Assembly (NCBI GenBank): GCA_031732755.1
Contig: JAVMKI010000066.1
Location: 1-64,000, forward strand
Reading direction: 5' to 3'
DNA from: Contendibacter sp031732755
Lineage (GTDB): Bacteria > Pseudomonadota > Gammaproteobacteria > Competibacterales > Competibacteraceae
DNA: 64,000 bases
A program made the translations under genes and the position numbers. The notes beneath the pieces are model-generated. The model ran no database searches and was not told where the DNA came from. It saw only the letters and a program-made list of their open reading frames with translations. Numbering within the stretch: position 1 is the first letter of the stretch; each line of letters begins with the position of its first letter. Below, in pieces: positions 18,737 to 27,500 of the stretch.

Positions 18737-19456
18737 TCAGACGATGCCGCCATTCAGACCGATGATCTGACCGGTCAGATAGGCCGCTTGCTCGGACGCC
18801 AGGAATCCAACCAGATCGGCGACTTCGTCCGCCGTTCCCGCGCGGCGCATCGGCACCAAAGCCTTGATCGTCGCCGCATCGAACACCGCATCGCTGGCTG
18901 GCCCGGCGATGATGCCTGGCGCGATGGCGTTAACCGTGATTCCGCGCGAGGCCAGTTCCAGCGCCAAGGCCTTGGTGGCACCGTGCAGGCCGGCCTTGGC
19001 GGCGGCGTAATTGGTCTGACCGCGATTGCCGGTCACGCCCGCCAACGAGGAGATATTGACGATTCGGCCCCAGCGGGTCGCCATCATCGGCAGTAACAGG
19101 GGCTGCGTCACGTTGAAGAAGCCGTGCAGGCAGACATCAATCACCCGCCGCCACTGCGCCGATGACATGCCCGCCATGGGCGCGTCATCATGAACGCCAG
19201 CATTGTTGACCAGCACCTGGACCGGGCCGGCTTCAAGCAACTCTGTCAGAACGTGGTGGGTCCGATCCGGGTCGGCGACATCGAACGTGGCGCTTTCCGC
19301 CGCCCCTCCCGCCGCCCGAATGGCGGCCACCACATCCGCTGCCCGTTCAGGATGCTGACTGGCATGAACGATGACATACAACCCATCGCGCGCCAGTCGT
19401 CGCGCAATGGCGCGGCCGATGGCGCCGCTGCCGCCGGTGACCAGCGCCCGCTTCAC
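18737..19456 (-). CDS. 3-oxoacyl-ACP reductase (FabG/ApeQ-like) of the pigment cluster
   Basis: A 239-residue classical SDR. It has TGGSGAIG at residues 7-14 (cofactor loop), NNAG at 84-87 and the catalytic residues Ser137, Tyr150 and Lys154. The residues around the cofactor loop suggest NADPH as in FabG, though this is not certain. It reduces the beta-keto group after each KS extension. The gene starts with GTG overlapping the stop of the CLF-like gene (GTGA). Its position between CLF and GT2 assigns it to polyene assembly rather than to housekeeping fatty-acid synthesis. Confidence 0.93.
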   Translation of the reverse strand: MKRALVTGGSGAIGRAIARRLARDGLYVIVHASQHPERAADVVAAIRAAGGAAESATFDVADPDRTHHVLTELLEAGPVQVLVNNAGVHDDAPMAGMSSAQWRRVIDVCLHGFFNVTQPLLLPMMATRWGRIVNISSLAGVTGNRGQTNYAAAKAGLHGATKALALELASRGITVNAIAPGIIAGPASDAVFDAATIKALVPMRRAGTADEVADLVGFLASEQAAYLTGQIIGLNGGIV

Positions 19457-20274
19457 GGCTCGACCTCCACGCTCAGGGTAGCGTTTGCGCCAGCGGCCAG
19501 AATCACCCGTCCCACCGCCCCCCGCGCGATGGCGCGCAGCAATGGCAAACCGCGCGCGGCGGGATTGCCGGCGCGCAACCGTTCCAGGCCCGCATCGTCC
19601 AACCGATCCGCCGATCCGGTCGTCTCTCGCCCCAACCGCAGCAGCGCCAGCCGGTTAGCCGACGGCGCCGGATTCAGCAACAACGCCACGCCGAACGGCG
19701 CGACAATCTGGCGGTGCTCGGCCAGCGGAAACGGCGGCGGCAGGTCGTAGGCGACCAGCAACACGCGCGCCTGGTCCGCCCACGCCAGCGCCACCGCCTC
19801 CCACAAGCCGGCGACGAAACTGCCATCGTAGGCGGACAAACTCACCGAGGATTGCATGCAATCCGTCGCGATGGCCCAGTAACCGGCGGGCGTGTTGTGC
19901 ACGGATTGATGGAAATGGGTCGGCGACACCAGCCGGTCGGGCTGGGTCAACGCCGTGCAGATTTTATCCAACACCTCGCTGTCGCCGCCCGAGGACGCGA
20001 ACACCGTGCGAACCGCCAACCCCGTTCGTCCGGTATCGGGGGAAGAGCCAGGAGCGAGGACCGCCTGGGCCATCGCCTCTTGCGCGACCTGGAGCGCGAG
20101 CTTGATCGTGACGGTGACGCGCCGCCGTTCATTGGCCGGCAGCAGCGTGGCCATGGCCGCCGGGATCGGCTCGGCGACATAGGGCCGCTGGCCCGCGAGA
20201 ACCGCCTGACTGGCGGCCCAACCCGCCAATCCTGGCGCCATGAGGCCCACTGCTTCCACCGCGAGCGGATTCAT
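19453..20274 (-). CDS. Chain-length-factor-like beta-ketoacyl synthase (ApeC-like)
   Basis: A 273-residue protein covering only the N-terminal half of the ketosynthase fold. It has the APE-type CLF signature SVHNTPAGYWAIATDCMQSS near residue 124, but the position of the KS nucleophile (SAYDGSF, about 147-153) has no Cys, and the two catalytic His motifs are missing. It probably forms a heterodimer with the active KS encoded just upstream and tunes polyene length, as ApeC does with ApeO in aryl-polyene systems. ATGA overlap with the KS gene. Confidence 0.85.
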   Translation of the reverse strand: MNPLAVEAVGLMAPGLAGWAASQAVLAGQRPYVAEPIPAAMATLLPANERRRVTVTIKLALQVAQEAMAQAVLAPGSSPDTGRTGLAVRTVFASSGGDSEVLDKICTALTQPDRLVSPTHFHQSVHNTPAGYWAIATDCMQSSVSLSAYDGSFVAGLWEAVALAWADQARVLLVAYDLPPPFPLAEHRQIVAPFGVALLLNPAPSANRLALLRLGRETTGSADRLDDAGLERLRAGNPAARGLPLLRAIARGAVGRVILAAGANATLSVEVEP

Positions 20275-21503
20275 TTCCCCCCCTTACCTCGGCTCCTTTC
20301 TCCAGAAAACGGTGGAGATCGCCCAAACAGCAGGCTGCAATTGGTCCCACCGAAGCCAAAGGAATTACTCAGCGCCATTCGCAACGGGCGCTGCTGGTTT
20401 TCCAACACGATGTTCGCGCCCAGTTTCGGATCGCGCCGACGGGTATGGAGCGTGCCGGGGATCAGGCCATGCTCCAGGCACAAGTGAACGAAGAGCGCCT
20501 CGGTAAGGCCCGCCGCGCCCAGGGTGTGGCCGGTCCAACCCTTGGTGGAACTGCACGGCGTATTCGGCCCGAACACGCGCACGACCGCCCGGTCCTCGGC
20601 GGCGTCGTTCAGCGGCGTGGCGGTGCCGTGCAGATTGATGTAGTCCACCTGCGTCGGCGTCGCGTCCGCGCGCGCCAGCGCCCCTTGCATCGCCAGCACC
20701 GCCCCCGCTCCTTCCGGATGGGCGGCGGTCATGTGATAGGCATCGCTACTCTCACCGTAACCGAGCAGCAGCACGCGGTCATCATCCGGTTCGGCCCACT
20801 CCAGCAATGCGAAACCGGCTCCCTCGCCGACGCTCAACCCATCGCGTTCGACATCCCAGGGCCGACAGGGCCGGGTGGACGCCAATCCCAGCGCATTGAA
20901 GCCATACAGGGTCGTCAGGCACAAGCTGTCCACACCGCCAACCACGGCGGCGTCGCAAAATCCGGCCCGCAGGTGCCGCCAAGCGGAGGCAAACGCCTTG
21001 GCACTGGAGGAGCAGGCGGTGGAAATGGCGAACGCCACACCGGTCAAACCCAACCAGCGCTGGGTAAAATCCGCCACCGAAAATACGTTGTGGGTATGCC
21101 GATAATCGAAGGTTGCCGGCAAACTCCCGGTGATGGGGTCGCGCTGGCGATAGGCGTGCTCGGTGGCGCCGATACCAGAGGTGCTGGTGCCGACGAACAC
21201 GCCGATCCGGTCGGCGCCATAACGGTCGCGGGCAGCGCGCACCGCCGCGCCGAACGCATCCTGCTCCAGACTCAGCCGCGCCAGCCGATTGTTGCGGCAA
21301 TCGAATGGCGCGAATTCACCACGCAGCGGTTCCTCTTCCAGCCCCGCGACCCGGCCGATCCAGGTGTTCAGTTCGGCGTCCTCGAAATCGCAGGGTCGCA
21401 GTCCGCTTTCGCCGCGCCGCAGCGCGCGCAGCGAGGCCGCGAGGCCGGCTCCCAGCGCGTTGGTCAGGGTACAGGCGGCAATCGCCAACGGCTTGATCGC
21501 CAT
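20271..21503 (-). CDS. Beta-ketoacyl-ACP synthase (FabF/ApeO-like) of the pigment cluster
   Basis: A 410-residue condensing enzyme with all catalytic residues: Cys164 in STACSSSAKA, His292 in NLHGTATPLND and His326 in GWTGHTLGAAG. It catalyses decarboxylative condensation of malonyl-ACP with the growing aryl-polyene chain. The C-terminal NSFGFGGTN motif is intact. It lies 4 bases after the exporter gene and overlaps the CLF-like gene by ATGA. It is the only fully active KAS I/II type enzyme in this locus; a second KS (ApeR-like) was not found in the window. Confidence 0.94.
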   Translation of the reverse strand: MAIKPLAIAACTLTNALGAGLAASLRALRRGESGLRPCDFEDAELNTWIGRVAGLEEEPLRGEFAPFDCRNNRLARLSLEQDAFGAAVRAARDRYGADRIGVFVGTSTSGIGATEHAYRQRDPITGSLPATFDYRHTHNVFSVADFTQRWLGLTGVAFAISTACSSSAKAFASAWRHLRAGFCDAAVVGGVDSLCLTTLYGFNALGLASTRPCRPWDVERDGLSVGEGAGFALLEWAEPDDDRVLLLGYGESSDAYHMTAAHPEGAGAVLAMQGALARADATPTQVDYINLHGTATPLNDAAEDRAVVRVFGPNTPCSSTKGWTGHTLGAAGLTEALFVHLCLEHGLIPGTLHTRRRDPKLGANIVLENQQRPLRMALSNSFGFGGTNCSLLFGRSPPFSGERSRGKGGK

Positions 21504-21507
21504 CAGG

Positions 21508-23829
21508 TCAACTCATCTCGATCAACAAGGGTCGAGCCGCTATCAGGGCGGCCAAAAAACTGGCGGCCACGCCCAGACTCACCGTCAAGCCGATGGCCCG
21601 GAGTGCTGGCAGCGCGGAAAATGACAGCATACCAAAAACGGTCAGGGCCGAACCGCAGCAGACCAACAGCGCGTGCAGGGTGCGGCGGCGCGAATCCGGA
21701 TCGAAGTCAGGTCGGCTGAAAAACAACCCGTAATCCACGCCGACCCCCAACACCAATAGCAGCGAAACCAGATGGAACAGCGATAACCGTTCGCCCAGCG
21801 CCAGCAGGGCCGCCACGGTGAGCACCAGCGTCAGCCCCACCGGCAGGAGCGCGGCGACAACCCGACGCCAGGAGCGCAATCCAAGCCAGACTACCGCCAC
21901 GATCAGGGCCGCGCCCCAACCGATCCGAACCAGGGTCGCTTCGCGGAAGCCGGCCACCAGCCGGTTAGTCTCTACTCGCAGGTCCAGATAGTACGCCCGA
22001 CTGGTCTCGGCTTGGGGCAGACCGGTGGCCAAGGCGCGCGCATCCCGCACGCCGCTCAGTGGCAACAGCGCGGTCCAGCCGCGCTCGCCGGGAAACAGCA
22101 AGGCGTTGGCCCGTGTCCCCAATAAGGTACCGCGCAAGTCCTCGGGCCGCAGCGGCGGCGCGGCGCGCGCGGCGATAACAGCGTCGAGAAACGGCGCGAA
22201 CAGTCCCGGCTTGAACGGCAAGCCCGCCAAGGCGGCGTTCAGGTTGGCGGTCAGGGTCGCGGCATCCGGCAACGATGCCTGGCGCTGGCGCTGGGTCCGC
22301 GCGCTGGGCAGAACGCGCATCGGACCGTCGTACCCGGCCAGCAGACCTTCCCGCTGACGGTCATCCAGATAAGCCGCGATGGTTTCGCCGTGGCGCAGGG
22401 CGGTTTCGGCGTCCGGCGCGGTGACCACGATCAAATGGCCGACTTCCGGCGCGCCCAGCGCGGTTCGTAAATCCTGATCGAGTCGTAATAACTCACGCGG
22501 CACCGGGCTGAGCGCGGCCAGATCGTCTTCCCACAGCGCCGGGGCTTTGACCACCAGGACAAGCAGCGCCAGCGCCCCGCATCCGCCCAACGCCAGCGCT
22601 AGCCGGGGGCGTGGGCGCAATGCCGCATCCGCCCAAGCGCCAACAGCAATTGGTCGCGGTGGCGTCCAGCGCGGCGACGATAGAACCGGCAGCAGCCAGC
22701 GGGTGGTCGCCACGGCGGCGGCGATGCCAGCGACGGTGAATACACCCAACTGGCTCAGGCCGGGAAAATCGGCGTCGAGCATCGCCAGACAACCGAGTAT
22801 CGTGGTCGCCGCGCACAGTCGCAAGGTCGGCCACAACTGGCGCAGGGTATCCGCCACGGTTTCCGTCGCCCGCCGATGGCTGAACAGGTAGGTGGGATAA
22901 TCCAGCGTTTCGCCAAGCAGGGTCATGCTGAACGCCAGGGTGATGAGGTATATCTTGCCGAAGACCAGGCCCACCGCCGCCGCGCCGGTGAGCAACGCCG
23001 CCAGCATCGGCAACGCCCCAAGCCAGACCGTGCGCGCCGAACGGTAAACCAGCAGCAAAATCAGCACCACCGCCACCAGGGCCAGCGTGCTCAGGAACTC
23101 CGCCTGGGCATGGATCGCGTCCGCCGCCAGCGTCGCCAGCACGCCGGGACCGCTGATTTCCAGACGCGCGTCGGTTCCCGCGTGGGCAACGGCGAAGGCC
23201 GTGCGAATGGCGGTCACCGCTTCGCGCTGGGCGGCGAGGTCGTAACCGGAGGCGCGGGTTTCGACCAGCAACAGCGCGCGTTCCCCATCCGGTGAAAACC
23301 AGACGCCCAACCGTTTGGCCGGCTCGCGCAAGCCACTCCGCCACTGTTCGAGCAACGTCAGCAACTCGCCGGTGGGATCACCCGCCAGCCAGCGTTTCTG
23401 GAACACCGCCAGCGGCGATTGCAACTCCGCCAGGCGTTGTTGCAAACCAGCGCGCAAACTGTCCACCGTGAAGCGTTCCGGGGCAACGGCCGGGCTCAAC
23501 TGATAGCGGTGGGCGAACAGCACCTGCAATTCCGCTTCGGGCAGGGCGTCCGCGCCGTTGGCTACCCGGGCGAACCCACCGCTGGCCCGCAGCCGTTCCG
23601 CCAGCCGCTGGCTGACGGCAGCGCGTTCGGGTTCCGTGGCGCCGGCCAACCCGAGCAGGATCAGCCGCGTCGTCGGGCCGCTACGCAATTGTTCCAGCAA
23701 TAGTTCCGCCACCGGATCGGCGCGGGCGGCAAACAGGGTCAGATCGGCGGCGACTGGCGTGGTCAGCACGATCCAGCCGCAACCCAGCGCGGCCAGCAAC
23801 CAGAGCAGCGGAATGGACCAGCGCGGCAT
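21508..23829 (-). CDS. MMPL/RND-type lipid exporter of the pigment cluster
   Basis: A 773-residue inner-membrane protein with two repeats of the RND topology: one N-terminal helix, a periplasmic loop of about 200 residues (residues 30-235), a block of five helices starting FLSTLALVAVVLILLLVYRS, a second loop, and a final block including LVSLLLVLGVGVDYGLFFSR. Related proteins in aryl-polyene and xanthomonadin loci are thought to move the pigment lipid out of the inner membrane, alongside the LolA-like carrier encoded 10 bases upstream. The Asp in VGVDYG is the usual proton-relay position. Confidence 0.92.
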   Translation of the reverse strand: MPRWSIPLLWLLAALGCGWIVLTTPVAADLTLFAARADPVAELLLEQLRSGPTTRLILLGLAGATEPERAAVSQRLAERLRASGGFARVANGADALPEAELQVLFAHRYQLSPAVAPERFTVDSLRAGLQQRLAELQSPLAVFQKRWLAGDPTGELLTLLEQWRSGLREPAKRLGVWFSPDGERALLLVETRASGYDLAAQREAVTAIRTAFAVAHAGTDARLEISGPGVLATLAADAIHAQAEFLSTLALVAVVLILLLVYRSARTVWLGALPMLAALLTGAAAVGLVFGKIYLITLAFSMTLLGETLDYPTYLFSHRRATETVADTLRQLWPTLRLCAATTILGCLAMLDADFPGLSQLGVFTVAGIAAAVATTRWLLPVLSSPRWTPPRPIAVGAWADAALRPRPRLALALGGCGALALLVLVVKAPALWEDDLAALSPVPRELLRLDQDLRTALGAPEVGHLIVVTAPDAETALRHGETIAAYLDDRQREGLLAGYDGPMRVLPSARTQRQRQASLPDAATLTANLNAALAGLPFKPGLFAPFLDAVIAARAAPPLRPEDLRGTLLGTRANALLFPGERGWTALLPLSGVRDARALATGLPQAETSRAYYLDLRVETNRLVAGFREATLVRIGWGAALIVAVVWLGLRSWRRVVAALLPVGLTLVLTVAALLALGERLSLFHLVSLLLVLGVGVDYGLFFSRPDFDPDSRRRTLHALLVCCGSALTVFGMLSFSALPALRAIGLTVSLGVAASFLAALIAARPLLIEMS

Positions 23830-23839
23830 GGGGGTCGGC

Positions 23840-24397
23840 TCAACGCGGGGTGATGGTCATCGTGGCGCGATCGCCGTCCGCTTCCAGTGTCTCCACGCTA
23901 TCGATCCGGCCATTCCGACCCCGCAGCACGATGGCGGTCACGTAGCGTTGCGCATCCACGCCGCGAGGCGTCAGACGCAGACTCCAGGCGGCGGGCGTTC
24001 CCTGGAATTCCAACTGGTAATAACGCTCCAGCGCCGCCTGGTCGCCAGCCTGGGTGGCGCGGATCGCCTCGACAAAGGGGCGCAGTTGCGGATAGCCATT
24101 GAGATCGAACTGCCGACGCCCGGCCTCCGGCGTTTCGACCGTCAACCAGTGGCCATCCGCTTCGTAATCCTCGGGTTGCGGATGCAGGGTTTGCTTGCGC
24201 AGAAAATCAGGGGCGCGATAGTACAACACGCCAGTGGCGACCAACGGCGCATTCAGCATCGCCAAGGTCTTTTCCTCTCGAAACGTCGCTTCCACCGCCG
24301 GCACCGCCGCCAGCGCCCGCATGACCTGGGCGAGCGGGTCATCGCCGGCCAGGCCCATTAGTGGCCAGCACAGCAATAACCCTATCCAGCGCTTCAC
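23840..24397 (-). CDS. LolA-like periplasmic carrier of the pigment cluster
   Basis: A 185-residue LolA-fold protein with a signal peptide (residues 1-18, ending GLAG). The core matches LolA relatives: VEATFREEKTLAMLNAPLVATGVLYY and the strand TVETPEAGRRQF. Such paralogues in aryl-polyene loci are thought to carry pigment lipids across the periplasm. It starts with GTG, with a strong GGAGG ribosome site 6 bases upstream; the GTG overlaps the stop of the dehydratase gene (GTGA). It is not the housekeeping LolA, judging by context. Confidence 0.87.
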   Translation of the reverse strand: MKRWIGLLLCWPLMGLAGDDPLAQVMRALAAVPAVEATFREEKTLAMLNAPLVATGVLYYRAPDFLRKQTLHPQPEDYEADGHWLTVETPEAGRRQFDLNGYPQLRPFVEAIRATQAGDQAALERYYQLEFQGTPAAWSLRLTPRGVDAQRYVTAIVLRGRNGRIDSVETLEADGDRATMTITPR

Positions 24398-24918
24398 CCA
24401 TCGCCTCCATTTTGGGGTTGTGGCGCGATGGTGATTCGGGCTTCCGCCAACACCTGGCCAGCGGCGCTAATCTGGATCGCGTAAATGCAATGGTCGGCAT
24501 CGCCCAATACCAGACGGGCGGTCACTTCCAGCGGCGCGTCCACCGCAGCCAAGTCCTCGGCGAACCAGCGCACGTCGCGCAAAGCCGCCAAATAGCCGGC
24601 CTGGGCACTTTGCTTCGCCGCCCGCGCGCGCAGGCTGCCATGAATCGCCGCCGCCTGCGCTCCGTATTCGCAGGCGTGCAGCATCGCCAGCCGGCCCCGC
24701 CGGCGCAATGGGTTGACGGGATCGTGGTGGGTTCGAGTCACGCATACGATGCCATCCTCATCCCAGGCCGTCACTCCCTCCAACAGGCACATGGCGCCGG
24801 AATGCGGAATCAGGGTCTGGATTTGCGCCTTGTCCACCACGAAACCATCCCCCGACCGGGCGGGGTCACCCTGTTTCGGGTCTTTCCTTCCATGCTTTCC
24901 GCGACTTCCGTGGATCAT
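24394..24918 (-). CDS. Hotdog-fold 3-hydroxyacyl-ACP dehydratase (ApeP-like)
   Basis: About 174 residues with a FabZ/FabA-like hotdog fold. IPHSGAMCLLEGV carries the catalytic His, and HACEYGAQAAAIHG forms the long central helix. It dehydrates 3-hydroxyacyl-ACP to build the conjugated double bonds. The first 30 residues are polar and may be partly untranslated. The ATG at 24918 was preferred to an in-frame TTG at 24924 that overlaps the upstream stop. A second dehydratase is encoded at 29790, as in other aryl-polyene loci that carry an ApeI/ApeP pair. Confidence 0.85.
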   Translation of the reverse strand: MIHGSRGKHGRKDPKQGDPARSGDGFVVDKAQIQTLIPHSGAMCLLEGVTAWDEDGIVCVTRTHHDPVNPLRRRGRLAMLHACEYGAQAAAIHGSLRARAAKQSAQAGYLAALRDVRWFAEDLAAVDAPLEVTARLVLGDADHCIYAIQISAAGQVLAEARITIAPQPQNGGDG

Positions 24919-24920
24919 CG

Positions 24921-25613
24921 TCAAGTAATCCGCGCCAGGCTATGCCGGTTCCGAGTCCAACGCGACCAAGCCCTGCCCACCTCGTACCAATGCAGATACC
25001 AGGCTTCCAGGCCAAGCCGCCATAGCGTCCATGGATCAAGGCGCAAACGGTCCTCGGCGGCGCACAACACCGGCTGCAAATCCAACCCGCGCGCCAGCGC
25101 CTGACTGCGGGCCAGATGGTAACGACTGGTCACCAGCACGAAGGGGCGCGCGCCATCCCCGGCCAGCAATTGCCGCGCCTGGCGCAGGTTATCCAGGGTA
25201 TTCAAGGACTGGTCCTCAATGAACAGGCGGGCCGCCGGGAGGCCGAGTCCCAGCAGAAATTCCCGACCACGTTCGGCCTCGCTGACGCTGCCGCCGGTGT
25301 GACCACCGACCAGCAGAATCCGCCGCCGGGGATTGGCCTGATGCAGCGCGGCGGCCCGGCGCAACCGGCGAGCGTAACCGGGAGCGACCTGGTCGTGAAT
25401 CAACCGTGCGCCCAGCACCACGACCCAGTCCCCATGAACCCCGGCAACTGGCGCGGCGCGCGCGATGCGCCAAACCCGGCGCAGCAACCATAGTCCGCTC
25501 AGGCCCAAGGTCGCCAACAGCAGCAGATTCGACAGCGCCAACATCGCCAAGCCATCCCAACCCATGCCGAGTTGCCGGGCGAAGCGCCGGGACGCCGTCG
25601 CTCCCCCCTTCAT
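24921..25613 (-). CDS. DUF218 (SanA/YdcF/ElyC-type) envelope protein in the pigment operon
   Basis: A 230-residue membrane-anchored DUF218 protein. A hydrophobic helix lies near residues 22-47 (LAMLALSNLLLLATLGLSG). The DUF218 core follows with VVLGARL, ILLVGGHTGGSVSEAERG, EDQSLNTLDNLRQA and LVTSRYHLARSQALARG. Relatives include SanA (vancomycin barrier) and ElyC (envelope biogenesis); the reaction is not established. It overlaps the acyltransferase gene by ATGA, so it is tightly tied to the pigment locus. A role in handling a carrier lipid is possible but unproven. Confidence 0.85.
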   Translation of the reverse strand: MKGGATASRRFARQLGMGWDGLAMLALSNLLLLATLGLSGLWLLRRVWRIARAAPVAGVHGDWVVVLGARLIHDQVAPGYARRLRRAAALHQANPRRRILLVGGHTGGSVSEAERGREFLLGLGLPAARLFIEDQSLNTLDNLRQARQLLAGDGARPFVLVTSRYHLARSQALARGLDLQPVLCAAEDRLRLDPWTLWRLGLEAWYLHWYEVGRAWSRWTRNRHSLARIT

Positions 25614-26506
25614 CCCTCATCCCCCCAGTAATCGTAAAAATTGAACCAGTTATAAGGCGCGAGGCGCGCATAATATTCCAGCCGGTCGGCGTAGCGTTGA
25701 ACCCAGACGGTCAGTTGTTCCTGGCGCCGCCGCCGATCCAGCGCGATCCGCTCCCCCAACCGCTCGAAATGGATCTCGTAGCGACGGCCGCCGCGATACA
25801 GGCCGAAAAACAGGATGACCGGACAGTCCGCCAGCGCCGCCAGCAGCAGCGGCCCGGCTGGAAACGCCGTTTCCCGGTCGAAAAACCGGACACGCACCGC
25901 CCTTTCGCCCGCGATCACCCGATCCCCCAACACCCCGACCATATAACCCCGCGCCACGCTTTCCTGAACCCGAAGCAGGGTATCCGGCCCGTCGATGGGA
26001 ATGATGGCTTGGGCCAGGGCCGGATTCAGGGCGTTCAACAGACCGGTGATGCCCCGATTATGGCCAGTGTTCATCAGGATTTTAATCGGCAAGCGCCGCA
26101 AGGTGACGCCTATCGCCCGCAATGCCTCGAAACTGCCCAGATGCGATCCCAGCAGAATGCAGCCCTGCCCGGACGCCGCCTGCTCCACGATGCACCGATC
26201 ACCGAAGATCTCGATGTCAAACGGTTGCCACCGCCCGGTCAGAAAGTAGACTCGATCCAGAATGGTCGCGGCGAAACAGTGAATGTGACGGAACACCCTC
26301 CACCAGCCCGGTTCGCGACCCAGCACCCGCCGCAGAAACCACCGCGACCCGCGCCGCGCCGCTGGAGCGGTCACCAGGAAATACAGCGTGATGGGATACA
26401 GCAGGACGCGGCCCACCGGCCGGCCGACCCGCAGGGCGATCCACCGGATCAGTTGCAACACCAGCGGGTTGCCCCGCTCCGGCAATTGCGCCCACGGTTG
26501 GCTCAC
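25610..26506 (-). CDS. LpxL/HtrB-type lipid acyltransferase of the pigment cluster
   Basis: A 298-residue inner-membrane acyltransferase. The catalytic HxxxxE motif is present in GSHLGSFEALR, followed by TGHNRGITGLLNALNP and VGVLGDRVIAGERAVRVRFFDRE, all typical of the LpxL family. The start is a GTG at 26506 overlapping the stop of the deacetylase gene (GTGA); this gives the normal family length, whereas the open frame to 26737 does not resemble the family. It probably adds a fatty acyl chain to the glycosyl anchor of the polyene, or joins polyene to lipid. It is separate from the GT2 enzyme with which it is often fused elsewhere. Confidence 0.9.
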   Translation of the reverse strand: MSQPWAQLPERGNPLVLQLIRWIALRVGRPVGRVLLYPITLYFLVTAPAARRGSRWFLRRVLGREPGWWRVFRHIHCFAATILDRVYFLTGRWQPFDIEIFGDRCIVEQAASGQGCILLGSHLGSFEALRAIGVTLRRLPIKILMNTGHNRGITGLLNALNPALAQAIIPIDGPDTLLRVQESVARGYMVGVLGDRVIAGERAVRVRFFDRETAFPAGPLLLAALADCPVILFFGLYRGGRRYEIHFERLGERIALDRRRRQEQLTVWVQRYADRLEYYARLAPYNWFNFYDYWGDEG

Positions 26507-27417
26507 GCGGCGCGACTCGCCGGCGGCGCGGCATCGTCGCGGTAGCCCATCGTCGGGTCCACACCGCTTTCGATCAAAGCCGCGCCCGCTTCCAGCGTCG
26601 TATCCTGGTCCCGCGACAAAGCCACGGGGTCTACCTGCTCCAAAAGCCGATCCAGGCGCACGAAACGAAACCCACGCCCGCGTAATCGCTCGATGGTCAA
26701 TTGCGCGGTCGCCAGCGCCTGCCGAGGCTCGAAACACGGCATGCCATAATAAAGCTCGTGCAGCAGGATAATCGAACCGTTGCGCGCCCGACGCCCGACG
26801 CGGGCCGCGATGCGTTCGGGATCGCGGTAAAAGCCTTCCAGACCACGCACATCCCAGGCGACGTTACGCAGGCGCAATCGTTGCAGGACCTCGGCCAGAT
26901 GCGGCCGCGACACCCCAGCCGGCGTCCGCGCGAAACGCGGCGGCTGACCCGAAAGATCGGCGAGCGTTTGGTTGGCTGCCGCGAATTCAGCGAATAACCG
27001 CTCGGTGGACGCCACCGTCCAGCGGTAACCATGCCGGTCGGAGTGATTGCCGATCAGGTGGCCTTCCGCGGCCACTCGCGCAACCAGATCCGGGTAGCGA
27101 CGCGCGGCTTCGCCCACGAAAAAAAATGTGGCGGCGATCCGTTCGCGCCGCAGCAACTCAAGCAATAACGGCGTGGTCGCTGGATCGGGACCATCGTCGA
27201 AGGTCAATGCGACCCATGGCCGGTCGGTCGGCCCACGCCGGGCCGCGCGCAGGTAGAAATCCAGGCGCGGCGTCAACGAACCGATGGCCAGGAGTACAAC
27301 GTAACCCCCACACAAACTCATCAGCACAAAAGGTCGACACCCTTCTGGATCCATCAATATCAGGATTAGTCCCAGTGCAACCAACGTGCATACGGTACTC
27401 CATGCAAATCGACTCAT
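26503..27417 (-). CDS. NodB-type polysaccharide deacetylase in the pigment operon
   Basis: A 304-residue carbohydrate-esterase-4 protein. Two hydrophobic helices anchor it (TVCTLVALGLILILM and FVLMSLCGGYVVLLAIGS). All five NodB motifs are visible: TFDDGPD, HSDRH (metal His pair), RTPAG, WDV and LLHELY. It should remove acetyl groups from an amino sugar at the inner membrane. ATG 27417 was chosen; an in-frame TTG at 27504 would overlap the ACP stop (TTGA) and add 29 residues unlike the family. A deacetylase is not a standard member of aryl-polyene loci as far as I know, which makes it notable. Confidence 0.88.
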   Translation of the reverse strand: MSRFAWSTVCTLVALGLILILMDPEGCRPFVLMSLCGGYVVLLAIGSLTPRLDFYLRAARRGPTDRPWVALTFDDGPDPATTPLLLELLRRERIAATFFFVGEAARRYPDLVARVAAEGHLIGNHSDRHGYRWTVASTERLFAEFAAANQTLADLSGQPPRFARTPAGVSRPHLAEVLQRLRLRNVAWDVRGLEGFYRDPERIAARVGRRARNGSIILLHELYYGMPCFEPRQALATAQLTIERLRGRGFRFVRLDRLLEQVDPVALSRDQDTTLEAGAALIESGVDPTMGYRDDAAPPASRAA

Positions 27418-27500
27418 CGCTACGCACGAAAAACAGTGACGATCAAAATTCCGCTTTTCCGGCCTGGTGTCAAAACAATCTCCCGCGGCCCGACCCGTCC

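Noticed and set aside
20445..21719. 424-residue plus-strand open frame
   Set aside because: Antisense to the ketosynthase gene with all catalytic residues; shadow frame.
26507..26737. N-terminal extension of the LpxL-type acyltransferase gene
   Set aside because: The extra 77 residues are the out-of-frame shadow of the deacetylase gene; the GTGA overlap at 26503-26506 gives the family length.
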